A stretch of 64,000 bases of DNA from Chondrus crispus (taxonomy: Eukaryota > Rhodophyta > Florideophyceae > Gigartinales > Gigartinaceae): NCBI RefSeq assembly GCF_000350225.1, contig NW_005178653.1:124001-188000 (forward strand), read 5' to 3'. Within the stretch, counting starts at the first letter, position 1; every line of letters begins with the position of its first letter. This document shows positions 61,868 through 64,000 of this stretch, piece after piece. The position numbers and the translations under genes are program-made. Below the pieces are notes generated by a model. That model did not search any database and was not told the DNA's origin. It worked only from the letters and a program-made list of their open reading frames with translations.

Positions 61868-64000
61868 TTAGCAGCTGGTAGTCTTAAGAGGTTGCACAGC
61901 CCATCGTGAAAGCATGTCGGCCCACACGTTCCTTTTTCCTGCGATGTGCTCGATGACGTACCTGAATGCGCTCAATTTTAAAGCCCATCGCATGAGCTTG
62001 CTCGCTGTATGCCGTGGTATGCCTGGGTTCTGCCCATGTGGATCAAATAGGTAGATCAAGTTAGCGTGGTCCGTGAATATCGCTACTCTTCTTCCCATCA
62101 CCAAGTAGTCTAGCTTGCACATGGATTCGACCACCGCAAAACTTTCCTTCTCTGGAACACTCCATCCATAGGAAGCCCCTGTAAGACTTCCGGAGAGGAA
62201 AGAGAGCGGTTCATGTTCCTGCTCCTCAAGCGGCTTTTTTAGCTGCTCGTCCGGCACTTGTGTCAGGATTCCTGACCAGTGAGTCTCGGAAGCGTCAGTG
62301 AAGAGGCATAGTGCATGATCTGCCTTGGGGTGAGAGATTCTCGTTGAGCGGGCTATTTGCCTTTTTATAGAGTCGAAAGATTTGTCTTGCTCATTCCCCC
62401 AATAGCCACTCAAGGATACTTTCGATATGGCGCGCTTGGTACGGGAACCTTTCACCTTGTAAGTGTTTTCGAGAATGGCGTGCAATGGAGCAACAACAGA
62501 GGAGTATGCCGGTATGGAAGATCTCATCCAGTTAGAGGCACACAAGAGCTGCTGCAGTCCACTCGCGTACGTAGGTTTGTTCATTTGAAGGATAATGTCT
62601 AGGTTTTTGGGGGCGAAGGTAACGCCCTCAGATGCGATGTCTCGCCCACAAAAACGAGCATGTCTAGCGAAGAGCTTAGATTTCTCCGCGTGTATCTTGA
62701 GACCGTAGCGTTTGCACGTGCGCAGGAAAATATGAAGGGAACGAAGAACATGCGCCTCGTTACGGCAATGTAGAAGGAAATCATCGAGCCATTGAAGCAG
62801 CTCGCGACGGAGCTCGTCTTGGAAAAGGCCCTGGGTAACTGCTTGATAATGATTAACCGCGTCAGTTCCGCCTTGCCGGAGCCTTGTAGGGGAGTAGACA
62901 CCGAGGGGAGTTTGAATTGACATCATTTCTTGAGATGAACGGGGGAGAGGGAGTTGCCAGTAGGCATGGGCCATGTCCATTTTTGCGAAGCATGTGCTTC
63001 CCTGAACTGACTGTAAGAGAGATCCGAGGTGTGGCATAGCCGAGACGATGGGTTCCGTCTCTGCGTTTGGGCCACGGAGGTCTACAGTAAAACGGAAACC
63101 CTTTACCGGGCTTCGCCACTGCAAGTGCAGGACCTGCCCATTGAGAGATGGGATTTTTGTAGATTGCTCCTATTTCCTCCAGCTTTTTGATGGTGCTACA
63201 AATGAAGGTGTGCTGTGGTGGGGCGTACCGGCGTTGGGATGCCCTACGCACGCGATCTTTAGCCTTCAGAGCGATCTGCAGAGGTCGAACTGACGCTGGG
63301 GGATCAGGGCCTAGCTTGATCCGAAAGACCTCTCTGAACTTGTCCATCAAGCGCCCCAATTTAGCGACACCCTTAGCAGACATTCCATTCTTGGTGGCTT
63401 GCCGCTTGATAGACATAAAAGCCGACTCAATCTCTTCCTTGGAGTCAACACCAATGCTGGCCCCAGCGGAGTCGGGGAGCGAAATTGGATCATCAGCGCC
63501 ACTGTCGTATCGCAGCCCTTGATACGTTGCCGACGACACTTTAATTTCGTCTGGGTTGAGATCTCCATAGTCGTTTTCGTGTAATTGTGAGGCCACCTCT
63601 CTCAGGTGAGTCTTCAAATCGAATCCGGTGTTTCTGAGGAACGGCCTGACCAGCAAGATTTCGTCCATATCTTGATCAACCACCAAGAAAGAGACGCCAT
63701 GGATGCAAACAGGGAGGTTGGAGTCTGACAACATGATTGTGACTGATTGAATCACTTTTTGCGAAGCTGTGAAATGGATAGGATGAGCTGCAGTACTATT
63801 GATAGATGCAGATTATTCACAAGGGGGTTTTACGGTAGTGACCACCAGTTCTTTCACTGTCTTCTTCAAACGATGCAGCATTGAGAGAGGCAGTGCGCTT
63901 GCGTCGGCCCCATAATCCCCAAGAGCTATAGCGTCCAATTTGTCCTCAAGTACCACACGATACCGCCGCTTCAACTCATCCAGGTCCGACTCTGCAGGAC
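61868..64000 (-). pseudogene. Gypsy family C protease, reverse transcriptase and RNase H, broken, open at window edge
   Basis: From the right edge: a protease active-site-like GDYGADASALP near 63915 (Tyr where Thr or Ser is normal); an in-frame TAA at 63813-63815; then the frame 63755-62862 with DEILLVRPFLRN and the start of RT (WAGPALAVAKPGKG). A frameshift near 63100 moves to the frame 63124-61868, with FTVDLRGPN, DMAHAYWQLPL, catalytic LLQWLDDFLLHC, and RNase H with LFTDASETHWSG, VPEKESFAVVE and FTDHANLIYL. A further frameshift near 61868 leads into the integrase. RT Asp-Asp is intact, but protease, stops and shifts make it inactive. Family C is unrelated to A and B at the level of motif wording. 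Confidence 0.88.

Overview
The window reads as nuclear DNA of a eukaryote. It holds chromodomain Ty3/gypsy and Ty1/copia retrotransposons in several states of decay, TA-flanked DNA-transposon remnants, and a few short intronless genes with TATA boxes, pyrimidine-rich leaders and AATAAA signals. There are no bacterial operons, Shine-Dalgarno sites, rRNAs or tRNAs. A florideophyte red alga (Chondrus-like: compact, mostly intronless genes among LTR elements) is my best guess at low confidence. The rightmost gypsy element resembles types I know from oomycetes, so an oomycete or another protist is possible. A run of 406 N (57827-58232) marks an assembly gap.

Layout. 1-27.1 kb is a nest of Ty3/gypsy elements from two chromodomain families. 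Family A (gag 2286-4534, protease about 4681-5450, pol to 9233) has an LTR copy at 23585-24180. Family B has a minus-strand gag plus LTR at 1-2263, a gag-pro-pol at 11367-16464, a pol 3' fragment at 24185-24641, and LTRs at 1325-2263, 22413-23459 and 26026-27054. Between the two main elements lies a GC-rich array of hairpin repeats (10190-10960). A 577-codon antisense ORF of unknown function (20638-22371) abuts the polypurine tract and LTR at 22.4 kb. 27.5-34.6 kb holds a coding-like orphan exon, two copia remnants, a broken unknown gene, a degenerate DDE (PIF/Harbinger-like) transposase and a foldback element.

34.6-54.9 kb is less GC-rich and mostly non-coding, but it contains the most interesting host genes. 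One encodes a secreted protein with two tandem six-cysteine domains (38080-38817). Three encode secreted, arginine-rich six-cysteine peptides (40754-40999, 49628-49876, 53269-53517). Two of those three have identical predicted proteins, one in each arm of a 2.5 kb inverted duplication (48255-50736 and 52410-54890). All four genes share a TATA box 100-116 bp upstream of the ATG and a CT-rich leader. This region is also full of the heptamer TACTGTA/TACAGTA and related short palindromes; in several places the two arms differ by exactly such an insertion. Pogo-like TA-flanked elements lie at 43.4 and 45.1 kb.

54.9-59.8 kb is a complete but inactivated copia element with LTRs of only about 100 bp (minus strand). 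It appears to have landed in the pyrimidine tract of a splice acceptor, beside a short exon-like ORF (59852-59941). 60.3-64.0 kb is the pol region of a third gypsy family (minus strand), broken by stops and frameshifts and running off the right edge.
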